Origin: Hydractinia symbiolongicarpus
Taxonomy: Eukaryota > Cnidaria > Hydrozoa > Anthoathecata > Hydractiniidae
Assembly: GCF_029227915.1 (NCBI RefSeq)
Contig: NC_079885.1
Location: 2,666,001 to 2,730,000 of the forward strand
Reading direction: 5' to 3'
Length of the DNA: 64,000 nt
The position numbers and the translations under genes are program-made. Positions 52,601-63,407 of this stretch are shown here, in pieces. The notes below the pieces were generated by a model. The model had not been told where the DNA came from. It was given only the letters and a program-made list of their open reading frames with translations, and made no database searches. Numbering within the stretch: position 1 is the stretch's first letter; every line of letters starts with the position of its first letter.

Positions 52601-53410
52601 AATATTTTTGAAAAATACAAGTCTCATGCGTTTTAGTGGTGAAAAGATAATTTAAAAAATCGTTTTGGAAATGAGTTAACTCACAGGGTACTTTCTTTGT
52701 ATACATTCGACTATACGGGCCAAGCCCGGGATTTACGGGAAATCGCGGGTTTTCGTTTGCCGGCGCTTAAACCACTTTTATAAAGCGTCTCATCAAAAAT
52801 GAAAACATTTCTGAAAACTACAAGTCTCATGCGTTTTAGTGGTGAAAAAATAATTTAAAAAATCGTTCGGAAATTGAGTTTACTCCCTGGGTACTTTCTT
52901 TGTATACTTTTGACTATACGGGCCGAGTCAGGGATTTACGGGAAGTCGCAGGTTTTCGTTTGCCGGCGATTAAACTTCTTTTATATAGCGTCTCATCAAA
53001 AATGAAAACATTTTTAAAATCTACAAGTCTCATGCGTTTTAGTGGTGAAAAAATAATTTAAAAAATCGTTCGGGAAATCAGTTTACTCCTTGGGTACTTT
53101 CTTTATATACATTCAACTATACGGGCCAAGCCCGGGATTTACGGGAAATCGCGGGTTTTCGTTTGCCGGCGATTAAACTTCTTTTATTCAGCGTCTCATC
53201 AAAAATGAAAACAAGTTTGAAAACTACAAGTCTCATGCGTTTTAGTGGTGAAAAAATAATCTAAAAAATCGTTCGGGAAATGGGTTTACTCCCTGGGTAC
53301 TTTCTTTGTATACTTTTGACTATACCGGCCAAGCCCGGGATTTACGGGAAATCGCGGGTTTTCGTTTGCCGGCGATTAAACTTCTTTTATTCAGCGTCTC
53401 ATCAAAAATG
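49650..53410 (+). repeat. 3,855 bp-offset duplication, right copy
   Basis: This copies 45,795-49,555 with only a few differences noticed over about 3.76 kb: tttcgtttgtcgg for tttcttttgtcgg, tttgccggcg for tttgctggcg, and gcttctcatc for gcgtctcatc. The roughly 95 bp between the copies is ordinary monomer sequence. Confidence 0.9.
51890..53030 (+). repeat. 1,825 bp-offset repeat (9 monomers), left copy
   Basis: gggccaagccggg at 51,906, the gcctggaatttac monomer, cgctcaagaaatg and tttactcagcgtccc recur at +1,825 bp. Confidence 0.85.
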
Positions 53411-53714
53411 AAAATATTTTTGAAAACTACAAGTCTTATGCGTTTTAGTGGTGAAAAAATAATTTAAAAAATCGACCGGGAAATCAGTTTACTCCTTGGG
53501 TACTTTCTTTATATACATTCAACTATACGGGCCAAGCCCGGGATTTACGGGAAATCGCGGGTTTTCGTTTGCCGGCGATTAAACTTCTTTTATTCAGCGT
53601 CTCATCAAAAATGAAAACAAGTTTTAAACTAAAAGTCTCATGCGTTTTAGTGGTAAAAAAATAATCTAAAAAATCGTTCGAGAAATGAGTTTACTCCCTG
53701 GGTACTTTCTTTGT

Positions 53715-54855
53715 ATACTTTGGACTATACGGGCCAAGCCGGGATTTACGGGAAATCGCGGGTTTTCGTTTGCCGGCGATTAAACTTCTTTTATTCAGCG
53801 TCTCATCAAAAATGAAAACATTTTTGAAAACTACAAGTCTTATGCGTTTTAGTGGTGAAAAAATAATTTAAAAAATCGTTCTGGAAATGAGTTTACTCCC
53901 TGGGTACTTTATTTGTATACTTTTGACTATACGGGCCAAGCCTGGAATTTACGGGAAATTGCAGGTTTTCATTTGCCGGCGATTAAACCTCTTTCATTAA
54001 ACGTCTCATCAAAAATGAAAACATTTTGGAAAACTACAAGTTTCATGCGTTTTAGTGGTGAAAAAATAATTTAAAAAATCGCTCAAGAAATGAGTTTACT
54101 CCCTGGGTACTTTCTTAGTATACTTTTGACTATACGGGGCGAGTCCGGGATTTACGGGAAATCGCGGGTTTTCGTTTGCCAGCGATTAAACTTCTTTTAC
54201 TCAGCGTCCCATCAAAAATGAAAACATTTTTGAAAACTACAAGTCTCATGCGTTTTAGTGGTGAAAAAATAATATAAAAAATCGTTCGGGAAATGAGTTT
54301 ACTCCCTGGGTACTTTCTTTGCATATTTTTGACTATACCGGCCAAGCCCGGGATTTACGGGAAATGGCGGGTTTTCGTTTGCCGGCGATTAAGCTTCTTT
54401 TATTCAGTGTCTCATCAAAAATGAAAATATTTTTGAAAACTACAAGTCTCATGCGTTTTAGTGGTGGAAAGATAATTTAAAAAATCGTTTTGGAAATGAG
54501 TTAACTCACAGGGTACTTTCTTTGTATACATTCGACTATACGGGCCAAGCCCGGGATTTACGGGAAATCGCGGGTTTTCGTTTGCCGGCGCTTAAACCAC
54601 TTTTATTAAGCGTCTCATCAAAAATGAAAACATTTCTGAAAACTACAAGTCTCATGCGTTTTAGTGGTGAAAAAATAATTTAAAAAATCGTTCGGAAATT
54701 GAGTTTACTCACTGGGTACTTTCTTTGTATACTTTTGACTATACGGGCCGAGTCAGGGATTTACGGGAAGTCGCAGGTTTTCGTTTGCCGGCGATTAAAC
54801 TTCTTTTATACAGCGTCTCATCAAAAATGAAAACATTTTTAAAATCTACAAGTCT
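53715..54855 (+). repeat. 1,825 bp-offset repeat, right copy
   Basis: This is the copy of 51,890-53,030. Private changes include ctttatttgtatac, gcatatttttgac and gccagcgatt. The match ends where catgcg becomes catgggc. Confidence 0.85.
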
Positions 54856-55215
54856 CATGGGCTTTAGTGGTGAAATAATAATTTAAAAAATCGTTCGGGA
54901 AATGAGTTTACACCCTGGGTACTTTCCTTGTATACTTTTGACTATACGGGCCAAGCCCGGGATTTACGGGAAATCACGGGTTTTCGTTTGCCGGCGCTTA
55001 AACCACTTTTATTAAGCGTCTCATCAAAAATCAAAACATTTCTGAAAACTACAAGTCTCATGCGTTTTAGTGGTGAAAAAATAATTTAAAAAATCGTTCG
55101 GAAATTGAAGTTACTCCCTGGGTACTTTCTTTGTATACTTTTGACTATACGGGCCGAGTCAGGGATTTACGGGAAGTCGCAGGTTTTCGTTTGCCGGCGA
55201 TTAAACTTCTTTTAT
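54485..55215 (+). repeat. 1,218 bp-offset repeat (6 monomers), left copy
   Basis: ttaactcacaggg (54,501), gcttaaaccacttttatt, tttttaaaatctac and aaatcacgggttttcg recur at exactly +1,218 bp. Confidence 0.85.
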
Positions 55216-55702
55216 TCAGCGTCTCATCAAAAGTGAAAAAATTTTTGAAAACTACAAGTCTTATGCGTTTTAGTGGTGAAAAAATAATTTAAAAAATCGT
55301 TCTGGAAATTAGTTTACTCCCTGGGTACTTTATTTGTATACTTTTGACTATACGGGCCAAGCCTGGAATTTACGGGAAATTGCAGGTTTTCATTTGCCGG
55401 CGTCTAAACCTCTTTCATTAAGCGTCTCATCAAAAATGAAAACATTTTGGAAAACTACAAGTTTCATGCGTTTTAGTGGTGAAAAAATAATTTAAAAAAT
55501 CGCTCAAGAAATGAGTTTACTCCCTGGGTACTTTCTTAGTATACTTTTGACTATACGGGGCGAGTCCGGGATTTACGGGAAATCGCGGGTTTTCGTTTGC
55601 CAGCGATTAAACTTCTTTTACTCAGCGTCCCATCAAAAATGAAAACATTTTTGAAAACTACAAGTCTCATGCGTTTTAGTGGTGAAAAGATAATTTAAAA
55701 AA

Positions 55703-56433
55703 TCGTTTTGGAAATGAGTTAACTCACAGGGTACTTTCTTTGTATACATTCGACTATACGGGCCAAGCCCGGGATTTACGGGAAATCACGGGTTTTCGTT
55801 TGCCGGCGCTTAAACCACTTTTATTAAGCGTCTCATCAAAGATGAAAACATTTCTGAAAACTACAAGTCTCATGCGTTTTAGTGGTGAAAAAATAATTTA
55901 AAAAATCGTTCGGAAATTGAGTTTACTCCCTGGGTACTTTCTTTGTATACTTTTGACTATACGGGCCGAGTCAGGGATTTACGGGAAGTCGCAGGTTTTT
56001 GTTTGCCGGCGATTAAACTTCTTTTATACAGCGTCTCATCAAAAATGAAAACATTTTTAAAATCTACAAGTCTCATGGGCTTTAGTGGTGAAATAATAAT
56101 TTAAAAAATCGTTCGGGAAATGAGTTTACACCCTGGGTACTTTCTTTGTATACTTTTGACTATACGGGCCAAGCCCGGGATTTACGGGAAATCACGGGTT
56201 TTCGTTTGCCGGCGCTTAAACCACTTTTATTAAGCGTCTCATCAAAAATCAAAACATTTCTGAAAACTACAAGTCTCATGCGTTTTAGTGGTGAAAAAAT
56301 AATTTAAAAAATCGTTCGGAAATTGAGTTTACTCCCTGGGTACTTTCTTTGTATACTTTTGACTATACGGGCCGAGTCAGGGATTTACGGGAAGTCGCAG
56401 GTTTTCGTTTGCCGGCGATTAAACTTCTTTTAT
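55703..56433 (+). repeat. 1,218 bp-offset repeat, right copy
   Basis: This is the copy of 54,485-55,215, with ttaactcacaggg at 55,719. It ends where ttatacagcg replaces ttattcagcg. Confidence 0.85.
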
Positions 56434-58364
56434 ACAGCGTCTCATCAAAAATGAAAACATTTTTAAAATCTACAAGTCTCATGGGCTTTAGTGGTGAAAT
56501 AATAATTTGAAAAATCGTTCGGGAAATTAGTTTACACCCTGGGTACTTTCTTTGTATACTTTTGACTATACGGGCCGAGTCCGGGATTTACGGGAAATTG
56601 CAGGTTTTCGTTTGCCGGCGATTAAACCTCTTTCATTAAGCGTCTCATTAAAAATGAAAACATTTTTGAAAACTACAAGTCTCATTCGTTCTAGTGGTGC
56701 AGAAATAATTTGAAAAATCGTTCGGGAAATCAGTTTACTCCTTGGGTACTTTCTTTATATACATTCAACTATACGGACCAAGCACGGGATTTGCGGGAAA
56801 TGGCGGGTTTTCGTTTGCCGGCGATTAAATTTCTTTTATTCAGCGTCTCATCAAAAATGAAAACAAGTTTGAAAACTACAAGTCTCATGCGTTTTAGTGG
56901 TGAAAAAATAATTTAAAAAATCGTTCGGGAAATGGGTTTACTCCCTGGGTACTTTCTTTGTATACTTTTGACTATACGGGCCAAGCCCGGGATTTACGGG
57001 AAATCGCGGGTTTTCGTTTGCCGGCGATTAAACTTCTTTTATTCAGCGTCTCATCAAAAATGAAAATATTTTTGAAAACTACAAGTCTTATGCGTTTTAG
57101 TGGTGAAAAAATAATTTAAAAAATCGACCGGGAAATCAGTTTACTCCTTGGGTACTTTCTTTATATACATTCAACTATACGGGCCAAGCCCGGGATTTAC
57201 GGGAAATCGCGGGTTTTCGTTTGCCGGCGATTAAACTTCTTTTATTCAGCGTCTCATCAAAAATGAAAATATTTTTGAAAACTACAAGTCTTATGGGTTT
57301 TAGTGGTGAAAAAATAATTTAAAAAATCGACCGGGAAATCAGTTTACTCCTTGGGTACTTTCTTTATATACATTCAACTATACGGGCCAAGCCCGGGATT
57401 TACGGGAAATCGCGGGTTTTCGTTTGCCGGCGATTAAACTTCTTTTATTCAGCGTCTCATCAAAAATGAAAACAAGTTTTAAACTAAAAGTCTCATGCGT
57501 TTTAGTAGTAAAAAAATAATCTAAAAAATCGTTCGAGAAATGAGTTTACTCCCTGGGTACTTTCTTTGTATACTTTTGACTATACGGGCCAAGCCGGGAT
57601 TTACGGGAAATCGCGGTTTTCGTTTGCTGGCGATTAAACTTCTTTTATTCAGCGTCTCATCAAAAATGAAAACATTATTGAAAACTACAAGTCTTATGCG
57701 TTTTAGTGGTGAAAAAATAGTTTAAAAAATCGTTCTGGAAATGAGTTTACTCCCTGGGTACTTTATTTGTATACTTTTGACTATACGGGCCAAGCCTGGA
57801 ATTTACGGGAAATTGCAGGTTTTCATTTGCCGGCGATTAAACCTCTTTCATTAAGCGTCTCATCAAAAATGAAAACATTTTGGAAAACTACAAGTTTCAT
57901 GCGTTTTAGTGGTGAAAAAATAATTTAAAAAATCGCTCAAGAAATGAGTTTACTCCCTGGGTACTTTCTTAGTATACTTTTGACTATACGGGGCGAGTCC
58001 GGGATTTACGGGAAATCGCGGGTTTTCGTTTGCCGGCGATTAAACTTCTTTTACTCAGCGTCCCATCAAAAATGAAAACATTTTTGAAAACTACAAGTCT
58101 CATGCGTTTTAGGGGTGAAAAAATAATATAAAAAATCGTTCGGGAAATGAGTTTACTCCCTGGGTACTTTCTTTGTATACTTTTGACTATACCGGCCAAG
58201 CCCGGGATTTACGGGAAATGGCGGGTTTTCGTTTGCCGGCGATTAAGCTTCTTTTATTCAGTGTCTCATCAAAAATGAAAACATTTCTGAAAACTACAAG
58301 TCTCATGCGTTTTAGTGGTGAAAAAATAATTTAAAAAATCGTTCGGAAATTGAGTTTACTCCCT
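56135..58364 (+). repeat. 2,230 bp tandem duplication (11 monomers), copy 1
   Basis: aaatcacgggttttcg near 56,190, accaagcacgggatttgcg, two consecutive aatcgaccgggaaatcag monomers and the 2 bp deletion aagccgggattt recur at +2,230 bp. Confidence 0.9.
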
Positions 58365-60625
58365 GGGTACTTTCTTTGTATACTTTTGACTATACGGGCC
58401 AAGCCCGGGATTTACGGGAAATCACGGGTTTTCGTTTGCCGGCGCTTAAACCACTTTTATTAAGCGTCTCATCAAAAATCAAAACATTTCTGAAAACTAC
58501 AAGTCTCATGCGTTTTAGTGGTGAAAAAATAATTTAAAAAATCGTTCGGAAATTGAGTTTACTCCCTGGGTACTTTCTTTGTATACTTTTGACTATACGG
58601 GCCGAGTCAGGGATTTACGGGAAGTCGCAGGTTTTCGTTTGCCGGCGATTAAACTTCTTTTATACAGCGTCTCATCAAAAATGAAAACATTTTTAAAATC
58701 TACAAGTCTCATGGGCTTTAGTGGTGAAATAATAATTTGAAAAATCGTTCGGGAAATTAGTTTACACCCTGGGTACTTTCTTTGTATACTTTTGACTATA
58801 CGGGCCGAGTCCGGGATTTACGGGAAATTGCAGGTTTTCGTTTGCCGGCGATTAAACCCCTTTCATTAAGCGTCTCATTAAAAATGAAAACATTTTTGAA
58901 AACTACAAGTCTCATTCGTTCTAGTGGTGCAGAAATAATTTGAAAAATCGTTCGGGAAATCAGTTTACTCCTTGGGTACTTTCTTTATATACATTCAACT
59001 ATACGGACCAAGCACGGGATTTGCGGGAAATGGCGGGTTTTCGTTTGCCGGCGATTAAATTTCTTTTATTCAGCGTCTCATCAAAAATGAAAACAAGTTT
59101 GAAAACTACAAGTCTCATGCGTTTTAGTGGTGAAAAAATAATTTAAAAAATCGTTCGGGAAATGGGTTTACTCCCTGGGTACTTTCTTTGTATACTTTTG
59201 ACTATACGGGCCAAGCCCGGGATTTACGGGAAATCGCGGGTTTTCGTTTGCCGGCGATTAAACTTCTTTTATTCAGCGTCTCATCAAAAATGAAAATATT
59301 TTTGAAAACTACAAGTCTTATGCGTTTTAGTGGTGAAAAAATAATTTAAAAAATCGACCGGGAAATCAGTTTACTCCTTGGGTACTTTCTTTATATACAT
59401 TCAACTATACGGGCCAAGCCCGGGATTTACGGGAAATCGCGGGTTTTCGTTTGCCGGCGATTAAACTTCTTTTATTCAGCGTCTCATCAAAAATGAAAAT
59501 ATTTTTGAAAACTACAAGTCTTATGCGTTTTAGTGGTGAAAAAATAATTTAAAAAATCGACCGGGAAATCAGTTTACTCCTTGGGTACTTTCTTTATATC
59601 CATTCAACTATACGGGCCAAGCCCGGGATTTACGGGAAATCGCGGGTTTTCGTTTGCCGGCGATTAAACTTCTTTTATTCAGCGTCTCATCAAAAATGGA
59701 AACAAGTTTTAAACTAAAAGTCTCATGCGTTTTAGTAGTAAAAAAATAATCTAAAAAATCGTTCGAGAAATGAGTTTACTCCCTGGGTACTTTCTTTGTA
59801 TACTTTTGACTATACGGGCCAAGCCGGGATTTACGGGAAATCGCGGTTTTCGTTTGCTGGCGATTAAACTTCTTTTATTCAGCGTCTCATCAAAAATGAA
59901 AACATTTTTGAAAACTACAAGTCTTATGCGTTTTAGTGGTGAAAAAATAGTTTAAAAAATCGTTCTGGAAATGAGTTTACTCCCTGGGTACTTTATTTGT
60001 ATACTTTTGACTATACGGGCCAAGCCTGGAATTTACGGGAAATTGCAGGTTTTCATTTGCCGGCGATTAAACCTCTTTCATTAAGCGTCTCATCAAAAAT
60101 GAAAACATTTTGGAAAACTACAAGTTTCATGCGTTTTAGTGGTGAAAAAATAATTTAAAAAATCGCTCAAGAAATGAGTTTACTCCCTGGGTACTTTCTT
60201 AGTATACTTTTGACTATACGGGGCGAGTCCGGGATTTACGGGAAATCGCGGGTTTTCGTTTGCCGGCGATTAAACTTCTTTTACTCAGCGTCCCATCAAA
60301 AATGAAAACATTTTTGAAAACTACAAGTCTCATGCGTTTTAGGGGTGAAAAAATAATATAAAAAATCGTTCGGGAAATGAGTTTACTCCCTGGGTACTTT
60401 CTTTGTATACTTTTGACTATACCGGCCAAGCCCGGGATATACGGGAAATGGCGGGTTTTCGTTTGCCGGCGATTAAGCTTCTTTTATTCAGTGTCTCATC
60501 AAAAATGAAAACATTTCTGAAAACTACAAGTCTCATGCAATTTAGTGGTGAAAAAATAATTTAAAAAATCGTTCGGAAATTGAGTTTACTCCCTGGGTAC
60601 TTTCTTTGTATACTTTTGACTATAC
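58365..60625 (+). repeat. 2,230 bp tandem duplication, copy 2
   Basis: This follows copy 1 directly. About seven differences were noticed over 2.2 kb, for example aaacccctttc, tatatccattc, aatggaaac and gggatatacggg. Confidence 0.9.
59552..60500 (+). repeat. 1,215 bp-offset repeat, source copy
   Basis: The segment from aatcgaccgggaaatcag through the aagccgggattt, gcctggaatttac and tcagcgtcccatc monomers recurs at +1,215 bp. Confidence 0.86.
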
Positions 60626-60766
60626 GGGCCGAGTCAGGGATTTACGGGATGTCGCAGGTTTTCGTTTGCCGGCGATTAAACTTCTTTTATACAGCGTCTC
60701 ATCAAAAATGAAAACATTTTTAAAATCTACAAGTCTCATGGGCTTCAGTGGTGAAATAATAATTTA

Positions 60767-61715
60767 AAAAATCGACCGGGAAATCAGTTTACTCCTTGTG
60801 TACCTTTTTTATATACATTCAACTATACGGGCCAAGCCCGGGATTTACGGGAAATCGCGGGTTTTCGTTTGCCGGCGATTAAACTTCTTTTATTCAGCGT
60901 CTCATCAAAAATGAAAACAAGTTTTAAACTAAAAGTCTCATGCGTTTTAGTGGTAAAAAAATAATCTAAAAAATCGTTCGAGAAATGAGTTTACTCCCTG
61001 GGTACTTTCTTTGTATACTTTTGACTATACGGGCCAAGCCGGGATTTACGGGAAATCGCGGTTTTCGTTTGCTGGCGATTAAACTTCTTTTATTCAGCGT
61101 CTCATCAAAAATGAAAACATTTTTGAAAACTACAAGTCTTATGCGTTTTAGTGGTGAAAAAATAATTTAAAAAATCGTTCTGGAAATGAGTTTACTCCCT
61201 GGGTACTTTATTTGTATACTTTTGACTATACGGGCCAAGCCTGGAATTTACGGGAAATCGCAGGTTTTCATTTGCCGGCGATTAAACCTCTTTCATTAAG
61301 CGTCTCATCAAAAATAAAAACATTTTGGAAAACTACAAAATTCATGCGTTTTAGTGGTGAAAAAATAATTTAAAAAATCGCTCAAGAAATGAGTTTACTC
61401 CCTGGGTACTTTCTTAGTATACTTTTGACTATACGGGGCGAGTCCGGGATTTACGGGAAATCGCGGGTTTTCGTTTGCCGGCGATTAAACTTCTTTTTCT
61501 CAGCGTCCCATCAAAAATGAAAACATTTTTGAAAACTACAAGTCTCATGCGTTTTAGGGGTGAAAAAATAATATAAAAAATCGTTCGGGAAATGAGTTTA
61601 CTCCCTGGGTACTTTCTTTGTATACTTTTGACTATACCGGCCAAGCCCGGGATTTACGGGAAATGGCGGGTTTTCGTTTGCCGGCGATTAAGCTTCTTTT
61701 ATTCAGTGTCTCATC
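60767..61715 (+). repeat. 1,215 bp-offset repeat, derived copy
   Basis: This is the copy of 59,552-60,500, shown also by the shared taggggtgaaaaa variant. Private changes include ccttgtgtacctttttt, ctacaaaattcatg and tttttctcagcg. Confidence 0.86.
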
Positions 61716-62651
61716 AAAAATGAAAATATTTTTGAAAACTACAAGTCTCATGCGTTTTAGTGGTGAAAAGATAATTTAAAAAATCGTTTTGGAAATGAGT
61801 TAACTCACAGGGTACTTTCTTTGTATACATTCGACTATACAGGCCAAGCCCGGGATTTACGGGAAATCGCGGGTTTTCGTTTGCCGGCGGTTAAACCACT
61901 TTTATTAAGCGTCTCATCAAAAATGAAAACATTTCTGAAAACTACAAGTCTCATGCGTTTTAGTGGTGAAAAAATAATTTAAAAAATCGTTCGGAAATTG
62001 AGTTTACTCCCTGGGTACTTTCTTTGTATACTTTTGACTATACGGGCCGAGTCAGGGATTAACGGGAAGTCGCAGGTTTTCGTTTGCCGGCGATTAAACT
62101 TCTTTTATACAGCGTCTCATCAAAAATGAAAACATTTTTAAAATCTACAAGTCTCATGGGCTTTAGTGGTGAAATAATAATTTAAAAAATCGTTCGGGAA
62201 ATGAGGTTACACCCTGGGTACTTTCTTTGTATACTTTTGACTATACGGGCCGAGTCCGGGATTTACGGGAAATCGCAGGTTTTCGTTTGCCGGCGATTAA
62301 AGCTCTTTCATTAAGCGTCTCATTAAAAATGAAAACATTTTTGAAAACTACAAGTCTCATTCGTTCTAGTGGTGCAGAAATAATTTGAAAAATCGTTCGA
62401 GAAATCAGTTTACTCCTTGGGTACTTTCTTTATATACATTCAACTATACGGGCCAAGCACGGGATTTGCGGGAAATCGCGGGTTTTCGTTTGCCGGCGAT
62501 TAAATTTCTTTTATTCAGCGTCTCATCAAAAATGAAAACAAGTTTGAAAACTACAAGTCTCATGCGTTTTAGTGGTGAAAAAATAATCTAAAAAATCGTA
62601 CGGGAAATGAGTTTACTCCCTGGGTACTTTCTTTGTATACTTTTGACTATA

Positions 62652-62664
62652 CGGGCCAAGCCCG
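62652..62664. repeat. CGGGC-CAA-GCCCG hairpin
   Basis: CGGGC and GCCCG are perfect reverse complements separated by CAA. The hairpin is present in monomers reading gggccaagcccggg. It is lost in the sister class reading gggccgagtccggg, so the feature separates two monomer classes. Confidence 0.75.
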
Positions 62665-62685
62665 GGATTTACGGGAAATCGCGGG
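62653..62685 (+). other. Four GGG runs, possible long-loop G-quadruplex
   Basis: GGG triplets begin at 62653, 62664, 62673 and 62683, with loops of 8, 6 and 7 nt. One loop exceeds the usual 7 nt limit, so this is an extended rather than canonical quadruplex motif. It overlaps the CGGGC/GCCCG hairpin and competes with it. The motif recurs in most monomers with the cgcggg form. Formation is inferred, not shown. Confidence 0.45.
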
Positions 62686-62704
62686 TTTTCGTTTGCCGGC
62701 GATT
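62677..62704. repeat. Inverted repeat in the GC core (AATCGC / GCGATT)
   Basis: AATCGC (62677-62682) pairs with GCGATT (62699-62704). After one G/G mismatch, GG (62684-62685) can pair with CC (62696-62697), leaving a 10 nt loop. Many monomers carry cgcagg instead of cgcggg, which changes only the mismatched base and keeps the stem. The inverted repeat is seen directly; any in vivo folding is inference. Confidence 0.7.
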
Positions 62705-62728
62705 AAACTTCTTTTATTCAGCGTCTCA

Positions 62729-62750
62729 TCAAAAATGAAAACATTTTTGA
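62729..62750. repeat. Dyad symmetry in the monomer, 9 bp arms, 4 nt loop
   Basis: The left arm TCAAAAATG (62729-62737) is the exact reverse complement of the right arm CATTTTTGA (62742-62750), with AAAA between them. The same dyad is present in most monomers of the array; this is one exact example. Known biology: short dyads able to extrude as cruciforms are common in centromeric satellites that lack a CENP-B box. A structural role here is inference. Confidence 0.85.
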
Positions 62751-63388
62751 AAACTAAAAGTCTCATGCGTTTTAGTGGTGAAAAAATAATCTAAAAAATC
62801 GTTCGAGAAATGAGTTTACTCCATGGGTACTTTCTTTGTATACTTTTGACTATACGGGCCAAGCCCGGGATTTACGGGAAATCGCGGGTTTTCGTTTGCC
62901 GGCGATTAAACTTCTTTTATTCAACGTCTCATCAAAAATGAAAACATTTTTGAAAACTACAAGTCTTATGCATTTTAGTGGTGAAAAAAAATTTAAAAAA
63001 TCATTCGGGAAATGAGTTTACTGCCTGGGTACTTTCTTTGTATACATTCGCCTACACGGGCCAAGCCCGGCATTTAGGGGAAATCGCTGGTTTTCGTTTG
63101 CCGGCGATTAAACCTCTTTCATTAAGCGTCTCATCAAAAATGAAAACATTTTTGAAAACTACAAATCTCATGCGTTTTAGTGGTGAAAAAATAATCTAAA
63201 AAATCGTTTGAGAAATGAGTTTACTCCCTGGGTACTTTCTTTGTATACTTTTGACTATACGGGCCAAGCCCGGGATTTACAGGAAATCGCGGGTTTTCGT
63301 TTGCCGGCGATTAAACTTCTTTTATTCAGCGTCTCATCAAAAATGAAAACATTTTTGAAAACTACAAGTCTTATGCGTTTTAGTGGTG

Positions 63389-63407
63389 AAAAAATAATTT
63401 AAAAAAT
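63389..63407. repeat. 19 bp A/T-only block of the monomer
   Basis: AAAAAATAATTTAAAAAAT contains no G or C and recurs in the majority form of the monomer; variants read ataatataaaaa, gataattt or ataatct. It supplies the stop codons that close the repeat-derived frames. Such blocks are typical candidates for minor-groove binders and nucleosome edges; that role is inference. Confidence 0.8.

Larger units (their letters stand above)
62573..62775 (+). repeat. Representative 203 bp monomer, near consensus
   Basis: This copy spans exactly 203 bp from one tggtg to the next and differs from my majority reading at about three positions (aatct for aattt, gtacggg for gttcggg, aactaaaag for aactacaag). 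In order it contains the A/T block, the gagtttactccctggg segment, gtatac, the GC-rich core ending in gccggc, the ttcttttattcagcg segment, the AAAAATG/CATTTTT dyad and ctcatgcgttttag. It serves as the reference for motif positions given elsewhere. Confidence 0.9.

Noticed and set aside
62645-62664. CENP-B box (TTCG-4-A-2-CGGG)
   Set aside because: ttcgactatacggg in one monomer class has the right ends but is one base short and has T at the required A position. tttcgtttgccggcg and gttcgggaaatgag also fail the essential positions.
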